56,059 nucleotides of DNA, from positions 1 to 56,059 of the forward strand of contig JAHFUP010000028.1 in NCBI GenBank assembly GCA_023265025.1, in the 5' to 3' direction. This DNA is from Acidimicrobiia bacterium. GTDB lineage: Bacteria; Actinomycetota; Acidimicrobiia; Acidimicrobiales; AC-14. Below, in pieces: positions 19,415 to 26,744 of this stretch. The translations under genes were made by a program, and so were the position numbers. The notes below the pieces were generated by a model that saw only the letters and a list, made by a program, of their open reading frames with translations, did no database searches and had not been told where the DNA came from. Positions within the stretch are counted from its first letter, which is position 1; each line of letters begins with the position of its first letter.

Positions 19415-19684
19415 TCAGGCTTGGACGACGCGGCGCGCTCGCCGAGCCGCGCGCTGAAGCGCCGGATTCGGTGCCGGCGGCTCGTCGAGGGCCCGGTGAA
19501 GCTCGTCGAAGTAGTCGGCCGGCACGGTGGTGCTCGTCGCCGCCCGAAGCACCTCCTCGGCTCGCTCGGAAGCCGCATCGAGCACGAACGAGCTCACCGA
19601 CTGATTGGCGAGCCGAGCCGCCTCCCGGATCCTCTCCTCTCGCTCGGGCTCGGCTCGAAGTTCGATGCGGGCAGTCCGCGCCAT
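19415..19684 (-). CDS. DUF1778 ribbon-helix-helix antitoxin (TacA-like)
   Basis: An 89-aa protein with the N-terminal DUF1778 signature (RIELRAEPEREERIREAARL then NQSVSSFVLDAA), which forms a ribbon-helix-helix DNA-binding dimer. The C-terminal part (VPADYFDELHRALDEPP) corresponds to the toxin-neutralising segment. An ideal TAAGGAGG (19689-19696) lies five bases before ATG 19684. The protein should repress its own promoter through repeats just upstream. Confidence 0.92.
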   Translation of the reverse strand: MARTARIELRAEPEREERIREAARLANQSVSSFVLDAASERAEEVLRAATSTTVPADYFDELHRALDEPPAPNPALQRAARRARRVVQA

Positions 19685-19953
19685 GGTTCCTCCTTAGGTG
19701 TACGGCAATTGTACGGTAACTTCGCGCCTAAGGAGAGTCGTCTGGGAGCCTGAAGGACGCCGGTCGCCGCCGCCCGTCCCTGAAGCGCCCCCGCCCGCAA
19801 GCTGGAGAGGTCCGTCCGGAGGTTGCTGAGCTCGGCGTAGAGCTCCGCGACGAGGGCGAGCAGCTCCTGCGCATCAAGACCGACGGCGTTCGAATCCCTC
19901 GCCCACTGCAGCTTCCGCCGAAGGAGCCGACGGGCCTCATCACGCTCGGCCAA
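19594..19953 (-). pseudogene. Possible remnant of a small helical protein gene
   Basis: The first 70 or so codons give a plausible coding sequence rich in charged and leucine residues (RRLLRRKLQWARDSN, then AQELLALVAELYAELSNL), predicted to be helical. The frame then runs without its own stop through the toxin-antitoxin promoter and into the antitoxin gene, where the translation becomes low quality. I do not recognise the family. It may be the 5' part of a gene cut at an element boundary, or chance. Confidence 0.3.
19699..19716 (-). promoter_or_regulatory. Putative promoter and operator of the GNAT/DUF1778 pair
   Basis: On the minus strand TACAAT (19708-19713) resembles a -10 box. It is overlapped by two direct copies of TGTACGG (plus-strand reading, 19699-19705 and 19710-19716) spaced 11 bp, one helical turn. 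That layout suits autorepression by the ribbon-helix-helix antitoxin. No good -35 box was found. Confidence 0.45.
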
Positions 19954-19981
19954 GAACCGCTTTGCAGCCGCACTCTCTCGA

Positions 19982-20674
19982 ACCGCTCGCCGCTTCTACG
20001 TCGTCTGGCACGACAACCGGAACCAGGACCTCGACATCTTCTTCTCCAAGTCAGCCGATGGCGTGAAGTGGAGCGAACCCCGCCAGCTGAACGACGACCC
20101 GAAGGGGGCACGGGTCGGCCAGTTCTATCCCAAGATCTCCGTCGTCCCGGGGGGCCGCATCGACGTGGCCTGGTACGACTTCCGCCACGACTCGTTCCCG
20201 GCGCCGACCCTGTCGCCGACCGCAACGGCGCCGTTCCTCGCGCTCACGACGAACATCGGCAAGTTCGATGCCGTCTACATGACCTCGTCCGAGGACGGCG
20301 GCGACTCCTGGTCGAGGAACATCCAAGTCAGCGATGTGCCCAACGACCGCACGATCGGGACGGCCGGAATCAACTTCCAGGTGCAGGTCCCGCTCGCCGT
20401 CGGGTCCGTCTCCGGACGGACCATCGTCGCCTGGTCCGACACCCGCTATGGCAACGCCGACAGCGCCACCCAGGACATCGCCACCAACGTCGTCGACTGG
20501 GATGTCCCCGCTCCGGGCGGCTATCGGTCCCAAGACATTGTCTTCGGCGTGCTCGCCGGCGCCGTCTTTGGCGCCGGCCTGATGATCTGGGTCGCCGTCG
20601 CGAGGATTCGACGGGCGACTCCCGCCCCCGGCGAAACCGCGGCGGGCTCGGCTGACGCCCCTGTGAGAACTTGA
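19982..20674 (+). pseudogene. 5'-truncated BNR-repeat/sialidase-like membrane protein
   Basis: The frame is open from about 19982 and reads as the C-terminal part of a secreted BNR-repeat protein: RRFYVVWHDNRNQDLDIFF, then RIDVAWYDFRHD, SSEDGGDSWSRNIQVSD and TIVAWSDTRYGNAD. A C-terminal membrane helix follows (IVFGVLAGAVFGAGLMIW) with a basic tail. The same order of BNR strands, linker and terminal helix is seen in the intact 551-aa gene at 24929-26584. No signal peptide or start codon with a ribosome site precedes it; upstream sequence belongs to the integrated module. It is best read as the surviving 3' end of a gene disrupted by insertion or deletion. Confidence 0.8.
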
Positions 20675-20682
20675 GGAGGCGG

Positions 20683-21096
20683 TCATATCGCCTTGACGAG
20701 CACGCTGGGGTACGGAGCGGCGAGGCGTTCCAGGTCGCTCCCGTCGCCTGTGAGGATCACCCCGCCGCCAGCTTCGACTGCTGCGGCGACCGCGTGGGCG
20801 TCGGCAATGTCGGCGGACCCGGCCCGGGCCGCAGCGAGGACGCCGCCGACGAGCCTGGCGAAGGGCCGGTCGGTGGCGCGTACGCCGATGCCCGTCTCAC
20901 GGCTCAGGCAGGCATCGACAATCCGGTTGTGGCCCGGCCCCCGGTAGAGCTCGGCCAGGATGAGCGCCGGCGTGACGACCTCACGCCGGAGGCGTCGGGC
21001 GGCCTCAAGGGCGGCGCGGATCTCGCGGAAGCGCGGGCCGCGCCCGTGAGCCAGGCGGGAGAGCGCCTCGGCATCGAGAACGAGCACGAGGCTCAA
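20683..21096 (-). CDS. PIN-domain ribonuclease toxin (VapC-like)
   Basis: A 137-aa PIN domain. Acidic residues expected at the active site are visible: Asp in VLVLDAEALSRL, Glu in LILAELYRG, Asp in SADIADAHAVAAA, and Asp in LTGDGSDLERLA. The ATG overlaps the upstream antitoxin stop by four bases (ATGA). VapC toxins cleave tRNA or rRNA; the target cannot be predicted. The gene is convergent with the truncated sialidase-like fragment, with only eight bases between the stops. Confidence 0.9.
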   Translation of the reverse strand: MSLVLVLDAEALSRLAHGRGPRFREIRAALEAARRLRREVVTPALILAELYRGPGHNRIVDACLSRETGIGVRATDRPFARLVGGVLAAARAGSADIADAHAVAAAVEAGGGVILTGDGSDLERLAAPYPSVLVKAI

Positions 21097-21320
21097 CTCA
21101 GGAGCTCCATGTACTTCTCGACCAGTTTCTCGTCGACGGGACCCGTGGTTGCCTCGAACTGGTCGAGCATCTCGCCCAGAAGGCGGTGCCGGCGCCGGCG
21201 AGTCAGCTCGAGTCGAACCGCGTCGTTGACCTGCGAGGACAACGCCTCGCCGCCGGCCTCAAGCTCGGCGACCAGATCCTCGTCCAGCGATACCGAGACC
21301 TTCCGCTTCGTTGTGGTCAT
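21093..21320 (-). CDS. VapB-like antitoxin
   Basis: A 75-aa protein with a predicted ribbon-helix-helix N-terminus (RKVSVSLDEDLVAELEAGGE then SQVNDAVRLELTR) and an acidic C-terminal toxin-binding tail. It is the upstream partner of the PIN-domain gene, with ATGA overlap. Only a weak GAG precedes the ATG, so the mRNA may be nearly leaderless. Confidence 0.88.
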   Translation of the reverse strand: MTTTKRKVSVSLDEDLVAELEAGGEALSSQVNDAVRLELTRRRRHRLLGEMLDQFEATTGPVDEKLVEKYMELLS

Positions 21321-21328
21321 ACTCGAAG

Positions 21329-21342
21329 CCTACCGAAGTAGG
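21329..21342. promoter_or_regulatory. Inverted repeat upstream of the VapBC-like pair
   Basis: CCTACCGAAGTAGG has five-base arms (CCTAC/GTAGG) around a four-base centre. It lies eight bases upstream of the antitoxin ATG, in the position expected for an operator bound by the VapB-VapC complex. It could also form a small mRNA hairpin. Confidence 0.4.
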
Positions 21343-21397
21343 ACTCCTGCCGCCGGCTGAAGATGAGGGGCGCGCGCGGAGCGCTACCGAACGCGGC

Positions 21398-21900
21398 TTA
21401 GAGTCCGGCGCACTGCCCTGACTTCGTCGCCGCGGTGTTGGCCTGGCCTCCATTGGTGGGGGCGGTGCCCAGCGTGACCAGCTTCAGGAGCTGCGGGTTG
21501 GCTTGGGCGAGCTGGCGGGCGGTGGCGTCGAAGCCGCTCGGCCCGTCGTTGTCACGCCAGACGTTGTACCCGGCGCCGCCTGGGCGCCGGCGAACTCGCC
21601 GGCGGTCCCGCCGTTCCCCAGCCGCGCGAGCGACGCGTCGACGCCCTGGGCCGCGAGCGCCGCCCGCTCCGTGGCCTTGCCGACCGCCGGGCTGGCGCTC
21701 CGCGGTCACGTCGACACCCCGGGCTCGCAGCAGGCGCGCCTTGGTGACGTCGACCGTCGCTCGGTACATGTCCAGGCTGCCCCCGGACTGCGGCGGCGCG
21801 CCCTGGGCGGCACCGGGGACGAGCCCGTCGCCAAGACGCTGAGGAGCACCAGAACGACCGCGCTCGCCCTGGGACGCACGTGTCCCCGACGTTGGCCCAT
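21398..21900 (-). pseudogene. Frameshifted, truncated M14 zinc carboxypeptidase (N-terminal part)
   Basis: Reading from ATG 21900, a signal peptide (ASAVVLVLLSVLATGSS) is followed by a break into a second frame with SLDMYRATVDVTKARLLRARG. A third frame then gives KATERAALAAQGVDASLARL, and a final shift gives YNVWRDNDGPSGFDATARQL and NPQLLKLVTLG. Joined together these match the prodomain and start of the catalytic domain of secreted M14 carboxypeptidases. The zinc motif HxxE is never reached; after VTLG the sequence diverges and stops. At least three frameshifts plus truncation argue for decay, unless the assembly has errors here. Confidence 0.7.
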
Positions 21901-21971
21901 ACCGCCCTCCCGTTGCCCGCTCCGCAACGCTGACGCTGAGGAACACACGCCTACGTTTTTCGGGCCGCTTC

Positions 21972-22730
21972 TCAGGGAGCGAGCTCGGCCCTGGCCCAGA
22001 GTCCCGCAAGCAACTCGCTGACTCGATCGGGCGCGGCTTGGTGGGACGTGTTCAGGTGGTGCAGGCCCTCGAACTGTTCGGCAGTGAAGTCCGAGAACAG
22101 TGTCCCCAACCGCTCCGCCATCGCATCCCAACGCGGGTGGGTTCGGCTTCCCGAGGTGTAGAGCACTGGTGCGCGTACCGCTCGGTACCGATCGCCAAGG
22201 CGCTCGTGTCGGTCGAGCGCGTCGATGAACGCATCGATGCCGGCTGGCCGGTTCGCCATCCACGGCGGCGGCGGACCCTCGGGGGGCGGCGGAAGCTGCA
22301 CCGATGCTGAGACCTGGAGTTGCATGAACGCCCGCATCCTCCGATCAATCGGCAACACCGCGAGCGGAGCGAACTCCTCCATGTCGGCCCGTGCTTCCTC
22401 GGTGAAGTCGTACGCCGGTTCGTCAACCGCGAGGCTGAGAACGCGCTCGGGATGCGCGGCAGCGTAGGCGAGGGCCACGGCGCCGCCACCGGAGTGGCCG
22501 TACAAATGGAACCGGTCGATTCCCGCGGCGTCGGCGGCGCGGTCGACGCCGCCAACCTCCATTGCAATCGAGTAGCCGGGCGGCGGGACGTCCGACGAGT
22601 AGACCTCAAGGTCCTTGACCAGCGGGTTGACGTCCACGAGGCGAGCGATCAGAGGCCCGTAGCGGACAGCAGCCGGCGCGATGATTCCCGGGAGGAACAC
22701 GACGTCTCGGATGCTCCGGATCCTAGTCAT
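21972..22730 (-). CDS. Alpha/beta hydrolase
   Basis: A 252-aa alpha/beta-hydrolase fold protein. An oxyanion-side strand DVVFLPGIIAP precedes the nucleophile elbow LYGHSGGGAVALAYA (catalytic Ser). A candidate acid lies in VLYTSGSRTHPRWD, and the catalytic His is in FEGLHHLNTSHQ. There is no signal peptide. Substrate is unknown; relatives include esterases and haloperoxidase-like enzymes. ATG 22728-22730 is chosen; longer upstream in-frame sequence is antisense to the GlsB-like gene. Confidence 0.85.
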   Translation of the reverse strand: MTRIRSIRDVVFLPGIIAPAAVRYGPLIARLVDVNPLVKDLEVYSSDVPPPGYSIAMEVGGVDRAADAAGIDRFHLYGHSGGGAVALAYAAAHPERVLSLAVDEPAYDFTEEARADMEEFAPLAVLPIDRRMRAFMQLQVSASVQLPPPPEGPPPPWMANRPAGIDAFIDALDRHERLGDRYRAVRAPVLYTSGSRTHPRWDAMAERLGTLFSDFTAEQFEGLHHLNTSHQAAPDRVSELLAGLWARAELAP

Positions 22731-22809
22731 CCCACCACGGCCCGGAACGACGTCCCGGGTGCCGCAGGAGGATGGGACAATGGCGGGACACTCCAGGTGG
22801 AGGACCGCC

Positions 22810-23091
22810 ATGATCGGATTCATCGTGTTCGGGCTCGTCGTCGGTGTGATCGCCCGCCTGTTGGTTCCGGGCCGCCAACACCTCAGCCTGGCGATGACCG
22901 TCGGTCTGGGGCTGGTCGGCTCCGTGGTGGGAGGCGTGGTGGCGAACGCCCTCGGTACGGGTGACGTCTTCGAGCTCAACGTCCTCGGTTCCCTCGTGGC
23001 TATTGCCGCCGCCGTCGTGCTGATCGTCGTCGGGGACCGTGTCGGCCTCCTCCGCCGTCGCAGTTCCGATGGCGAGGCCGGCAGTCGCTGA
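22810..23091 (+). CDS. GlsB/YeaQ/YmgE-family stress membrane protein
   Basis: A 93-aa protein with three hydrophobic segments and the family pattern MIGFIVFGLVVGVIARLLVPG, followed by GLVGSVVGG and a C-terminal helix ending in basic residues. These small inner-membrane proteins are linked to stress responses but have no defined activity. Two starts are possible. ATG 22810, with GGTGGAGG upstream, gives the usual family length. ATG 22780 has an ideal AGGAGG (22766-22771) eight bases upstream and would add ten basic residues. Confidence 0.85.
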   Translation: MIGFIVFGLVVGVIARLLVPGRQHLSLAMTVGLGLVGSVVGGVVANALGTGDVFELNVLGSLVAIAAAVVLIVVGDRVGLLRRRSSDGEAGSR

Positions 23092-23285
23092 GCGAGTGCC
23101 CCCGAGGCGAGGAAGGGAGCACCATGAACGTCGAGCCGTGAGCGATGTTCGGACTCGTCGCGGACGGCATCGTCTGTCCCGCGACGTGGCACCTCCTGGT
23201 CGTTCCCAAGTCGGAATGACGCCCTGGGCCGACCCGGTCGCGAGGTACAACTGCTACGAGCCGCTCTGACCGATCGTCTAGCCGA
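23092..23285. other. Intergenic region without a recognised gene
   Basis: About 194 bp between the GlsB-like gene and the ABC permease. Only very short frames are present (for example ATG 23124, five codons, after a GGAGG-like string). I see no convincing promoter, hairpin or RNA. Confidence 0.5.
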
Positions 23286-24041
23286 TCAGTCGTACGAACG
23301 GATCGTCCGGACGTTCAGGAAGACCATGAGGACGCCGGCCGCCGCCACCACCGCGAAACCGCGGCCAACCACAGTCCAGTTCGAGGCGTCGAGGATGAAC
23401 GAGCGCAGCGCCTCCATGATGTAGGTCACCGGGTTGTACGTCGCGGCGATCTCCATCGGCCGGGTGAGCAGCGGACGGGGGACGAAGTTCGGCGTCAGGA
23501 AGAGCAGGGGGAAGAAGATCAGGGAGCCGGACTGCGTGGCGGCCGCGCTGCGGGACTTGAGAGCGATGAGCTGCATGAAGCCGGAGAACACCATCGCCCA
23601 CGCCGCCGCCAGCACGACCAGCAGGATGAAACCGAGGAATCCGCTGGCGACGGAGATGCCGAAGGGAAGGGCGACGATCACGATCAGGATGGCGATGGCG
23701 CCGGTCTTGGCCCCCTCGGCGACCAGACGGGCAAGCACGATCGCGGTCCTGGACACCGGCGAGGCGCGAAGTTTGTCGAAGTAGCCGCCCTCGATGTCCT
23801 CCACGAGATACAGCGCGGCGCTGCCGAACGACGCGGCGAGCAGGATCGCGCTCGGCAGTTGGAACGCGGCGTAGTTCTGCCCGCCCAAGAACGGCGTCCC
23901 TCCGGAAGGGAAGATCTTGGCCGCCTGGCCGACGTTCACGACCAGGAAGAAGAGCGGGATGAACACCGTGGGGATGAGTTGCTCGGGCACCCGCAGCATC
24001 TCCCGAATGGCACGACCGCTGAGCGCCCAGAACTGGCTCAT
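23286..24041 (-). CDS. ABC-2 type transporter permease (DrrB-like)
   Basis: A 251-aa membrane protein with six hydrophobic segments. The pattern LSGRAIREMLRVPEQLIPTVF at the N-terminus, GGYFDKLRASPVSRTAIVLAR in the first cytoplasmic loop, and PMEIAATYNPVTYIMEALRS near the C-terminus are typical of ABC-2 permeases of the DrrB type that export drugs, antibiotics or lipids. It overlaps the ATP-binding gene by four bases (ATGA). Substrate is unknown. Confidence 0.92.
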   Translation of the reverse strand: MSQFWALSGRAIREMLRVPEQLIPTVFIPLFFLVVNVGQAAKIFPSGGTPFLGGQNYAAFQLPSAILLAASFGSAALYLVEDIEGGYFDKLRASPVSRTAIVLARLVAEGAKTGAIAILIVIVALPFGISVASGFLGFILLVVLAAAWAMVFSGFMQLIALKSRSAAATQSGSLIFFPLLFLTPNFVPRPLLTRPMEIAATYNPVTYIMEALRSFILDASNWTVVGRGFAVVAAAGVLMVFLNVRTIRSYD

Positions 24042-24835
24042 CGCACCTCCTGCACGGATCCGGCGACGACCTCACGGACGCGCCCGGTGGCGTCGAGGAA
24101 GACCTCGTCGAGAGTCGGCTCGCGGTCGAGGGAGGTCCGCCGGCGCAGCTCGTCCTTCAGCTCCTGCGGCGTCCCTTCCCGGACGATGAGCCCATCGTCG
24201 ATGATCGCCAGCCGGTTGCACAGCTGGTCCGCCTCTTCGAGGTACTGCGTGGTCAGGAACACCGTCGTGCCCTCGGCGTTGATCCGGCGCATCTCGTCCC
24301 AGACGGTGAGGCGACTGGCGGGGTCAAGGCCGGTCGTCGGCTCGTCGAGGAAGAGCACCTGGGGCCGGTGGACCAGGGCCGAGGCCAAGTCCAGCCGCCG
24401 CTTCATCCCTCCGGAGTAGCCCTTGATCCGACGGTCCGCCGCCTCTACGAGGTCCACCAGTTCGAGCAGCTCCTGGGCCCGTACGGAGGCCTCGGCCGCC
24501 GTGGAACCGAACATCTTGGCTTGCAGGACCAACAGCTCACGCCCGGTCTGGCGCCCGTCCAGGCCGGCCTCCTGCAGGGCCACTCCTATGCACCGTCGGG
24601 CGGCGTCCGGGTCTGAGGCGACGTCGACACCGGCAACGCTGGCCTTTCCCGAGGTGATCGTCGTGAGGGTCGTGAGCATGCGTACCGTCGTTGACTTGCC
24701 TGCTCCGTTGGGCCCGAGGAAGCCGAACACCTCGCCCTCGGCGACGTGCAGATCGACCCCCCGGACCGCCTCCACCTCACCGCCGCGTCCGGTGAACTTC
24801 TTGACGAGCTGCTGCGCTTCCACCGCCATAGCCAT
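24038..24835 (-). CDS. ABC transporter ATP-binding protein (DrrA-like)
   Basis: A 265-aa ATPase with Walker A GPNGAGKST, Q-loop LQEAGLD, signature YSGGMKRRLDLA, Walker B VLFLDEPTTGLD and switch His region TTQYLEEADQL. The C-terminal TLDEVFLDATGR is the CREEM-like tail of DrrA/NodI-type ATPases. It powers the adjacent permease. The start may be ATG 24835 or ATG 24829. Upstream on the same strand lies the BNR-repeat protein gene, separated by about 90 bases. Confidence 0.93.
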   Translation of the reverse strand: MAMAVEAQQLVKKFTGRGGEVEAVRGVDLHVAEGEVFGFLGPNGAGKSTTVRMLTTLTTITSGKASVAGVDVASDPDAARRCIGVALQEAGLDGRQTGRELLVLQAKMFGSTAAEASVRAQELLELVDLVEAADRRIKGYSGGMKRRLDLASALVHRPQVLFLDEPTTGLDPASRLTVWDEMRRINAEGTTVFLTTQYLEEADQLCNRLAIIDDGLIVREGTPQELKDELRRRTSLDREPTLDEVFLDATGRVREVVAGSVQEVR

Positions 24836-24928
24836 CAGGCGACCCTATTCGCTGCCGGCGCCGAGGGCCGCACACCGGACGGCCGCCACCAGGTCCTCCA
24901 AGAACAGCTGGTTCCGTTGGACGATGTC

Positions 24929-26584
24929 TCAGGTGACCATCGGTTCCCTGGTCGAAGGCGTTGCGGTTTCCGAAGTCGTCGGCGCCTTTCGGCGGGACGC
25001 CTGCATGCCGATGACGAGGACGAGCCCGCCGAGCGCGAGGGCGACGGCTGCGCCGAGGAAGCCGGCGGCCCACGGCGACGTGCCCGTGTCCTCGCCGCCA
25101 CCGAAGGCCTCACCCGCCGGCGCGTACCGCAACCGGCTGAAGTAGATGTCCTGGCTGGCGGTGGTGGTGTTTCCGTTGCGGGTGTCGTCCCACGCGATGA
25201 ACGCCACCTTGTCGGTCGAAGCCAGGCCGATCGGGCCGTTGATCGACCCCAGCTTCGGGCCGAAACGTCGGTCGATGGCCCGGTCGTTGACCCTCACGTT
25301 CTTGGCGAAGGTCTTGCCGCCGTCGGTCGACGACGCGTAGTAGACGTCCTGGAAGACGGCGCGGCGGTCGCCGTCCTTGAACCCGGCGTCGTTGCGGTAG
25401 TCGTACCAGGCCACGTCGATGCGGCCATTGGGGGCGACGGCGAGGCTCGGGAACGTCTCGGGGAAGTCCCAGTCCCGCTTGGTGTCGGCGTCGTTGACCT
25501 TCAACGGCGTGCTCCACGTCGCGCCGTTGTCGGTGGACCGCATGAACAGCACGTTCGGAGTGCCCGCGCCCATGTGCTCCCAGGCGACGTAGATGTTGCC
25601 GGTCGTGAGGTCGACGCCGGGGGCGGCGTCGCCGAGCCAGTCCGAGGTGGACGTGGGCGTGGCCGGGTTCCCGTCCTGCTCGTAGATGGGCTTGACCTTG
25701 AACGTCTTGCCCTGGTCGGTGGTCTCGCTGAAGAACAGGTGGGCCGGCGGCGACTTGCCTTCGTCGACGGAACGGGTGGACTGGCCGAAGAAGGCGAGCA
25801 GCCGGCCGTCCTTCGCCTGGGTCAGGTACGGCTCGGTGGTGCAGTGCTCGACGCCCGGGGCCATGTCGACGGGCTCGCCCCATGTCCGCCCGCCGTCGAC
25901 CGATGTCGCGACGAACGGCCGGGCGAGCGCCCGGTTGTCGGTCAGCCGGCACCACGTCGACGACTCAGAGCTCGTGATGAGGCCGGGCTGGTTCCAGATG
26001 CCGTTGTTCGACCACCAGGCGACGTAGATCCGGTTGGGGGCGCCTCGGTCGACGACGAGTGACGGCATGGTGTCGGCGCCGTAGATCCGCTTGGCCGGGT
26101 CGGGTCCGATGCGCGGCAGCGCGGCCACGTCCCAATGCAAGCCGAGATCCGTGGACTTGGCCAGGTAGATCCGCTGTTGGTAGGTCGTCTGTTGGACGGC
26201 GCTCCACGTGTAGTAGAGGGTCCCGTCGGCGTCGAACTCCAGGTCGGCCATGGCGCCGGTGACCGCGAACCCGCAGCCCTGCCAGTCCGGGGGCACCGTG
26301 GGCTGCGTGGCAGGAGCCCAGCTCAAGCCCCCGTTGCGGGAGACGTGGACCATGCAACGCGCCGAGTAGGCGTCGCTCTCGGCGATGACCAGCGTCTGCG
26401 GGTCATCCGGGTGGACGGCCAGCGCCGGCGTGGCGTGGCCGCGCGCCGCGCCGGTGTCCTGCGTGACCTGGACGGCGGCGTCCCTTTCCGGGTCGACGAA
26501 CGGCTTCGCCGAAGCCGTCATCGCCGGCATCAGGAGCAGCCCGGCCGCCAGCGTGGCAAATACGGTCAATCGACGAGGTGTCAT
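24929..26584 (-). CDS. Membrane-anchored BNR-repeat (sialidase-like) protein
   Basis: A 551-aa exported protein. A signal peptide (RLTVFATLAAGLLLMPAMTASA) leads into a six-bladed propeller-like region with repeated Asp-box/BNR strands, such as SRNGGLSWAPA, STDLGLHWDVA, SVDGGRTWGEP, STDNGATWSTP and STDGGKTFAKN. A C-terminal helix (GAAVALALGGLVLVIG) with a basic tail anchors it in the membrane. The catalytic Arg triad of true sialidases is not obvious, so glycosidase activity is not claimed. ATG 26584 is preferred over GTG 26602 because AAGGGGG precedes it and the signal peptide then starts normally. A truncated relative lies at 19982-20674. Confidence 0.88.
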   Translation of the reverse strand: MTPRRLTVFATLAAGLLLMPAMTASAKPFVDPERDAAVQVTQDTGAARGHATPALAVHPDDPQTLVIAESDAYSARCMVHVSRNGGLSWAPATQPTVPPDWQGCGFAVTGAMADLEFDADGTLYYTWSAVQQTTYQQRIYLAKSTDLGLHWDVAALPRIGPDPAKRIYGADTMPSLVVDRGAPNRIYVAWWSNNGIWNQPGLITSSESSTWCRLTDNRALARPFVATSVDGGRTWGEPVDMAPGVEHCTTEPYLTQAKDGRLLAFFGQSTRSVDEGKSPPAHLFFSETTDQGKTFKVKPIYEQDGNPATPTSTSDWLGDAAPGVDLTTGNIYVAWEHMGAGTPNVLFMRSTDNGATWSTPLKVNDADTKRDWDFPETFPSLAVAPNGRIDVAWYDYRNDAGFKDGDRRAVFQDVYYASSTDGGKTFAKNVRVNDRAIDRRFGPKLGSINGPIGLASTDKVAFIAWDDTRNGNTTTASQDIYFSRLRYAPAGEAFGGGEDTGTSPWAAGFLGAAVALALGGLVLVIGMQASRRKAPTTSETATPSTREPMVT

Positions 26585-26744
26585 GAGCCCCCTTGTACAC
26601 ACGTCGTAGCCGCGTCAGGTTCGCATGGCCGAGCCGGTCTGTCACTAGTGGCGCAGCGCACCTACGGCCGGGGACTCCGCGGCCTGGCCGAAATGACGCG
26701 AAATGACCATGTAGCGCAGCCGTCGATCCGTCGATAGGCCGACC
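26585..26744. promoter_or_regulatory. Divergent promoter region between the BNR protein and the subtilase
   Basis: A 160-bp spacer between two divergent genes for exported proteins. It contains two direct copies of CGAAATGAC (26689-26697 and 26699-26707) with a 10-bp period, which could bind a regulator. I could not assign -10/-35 boxes with confidence. Confidence 0.4.

Noticed and set aside
24929-26584. Active sialidase (neuraminidase)
   Set aside because: BNR/Asp-box strands are present but I cannot find the catalytic Arg triad and Tyr/Glu pair, so only BNR-repeat protein is claimed.
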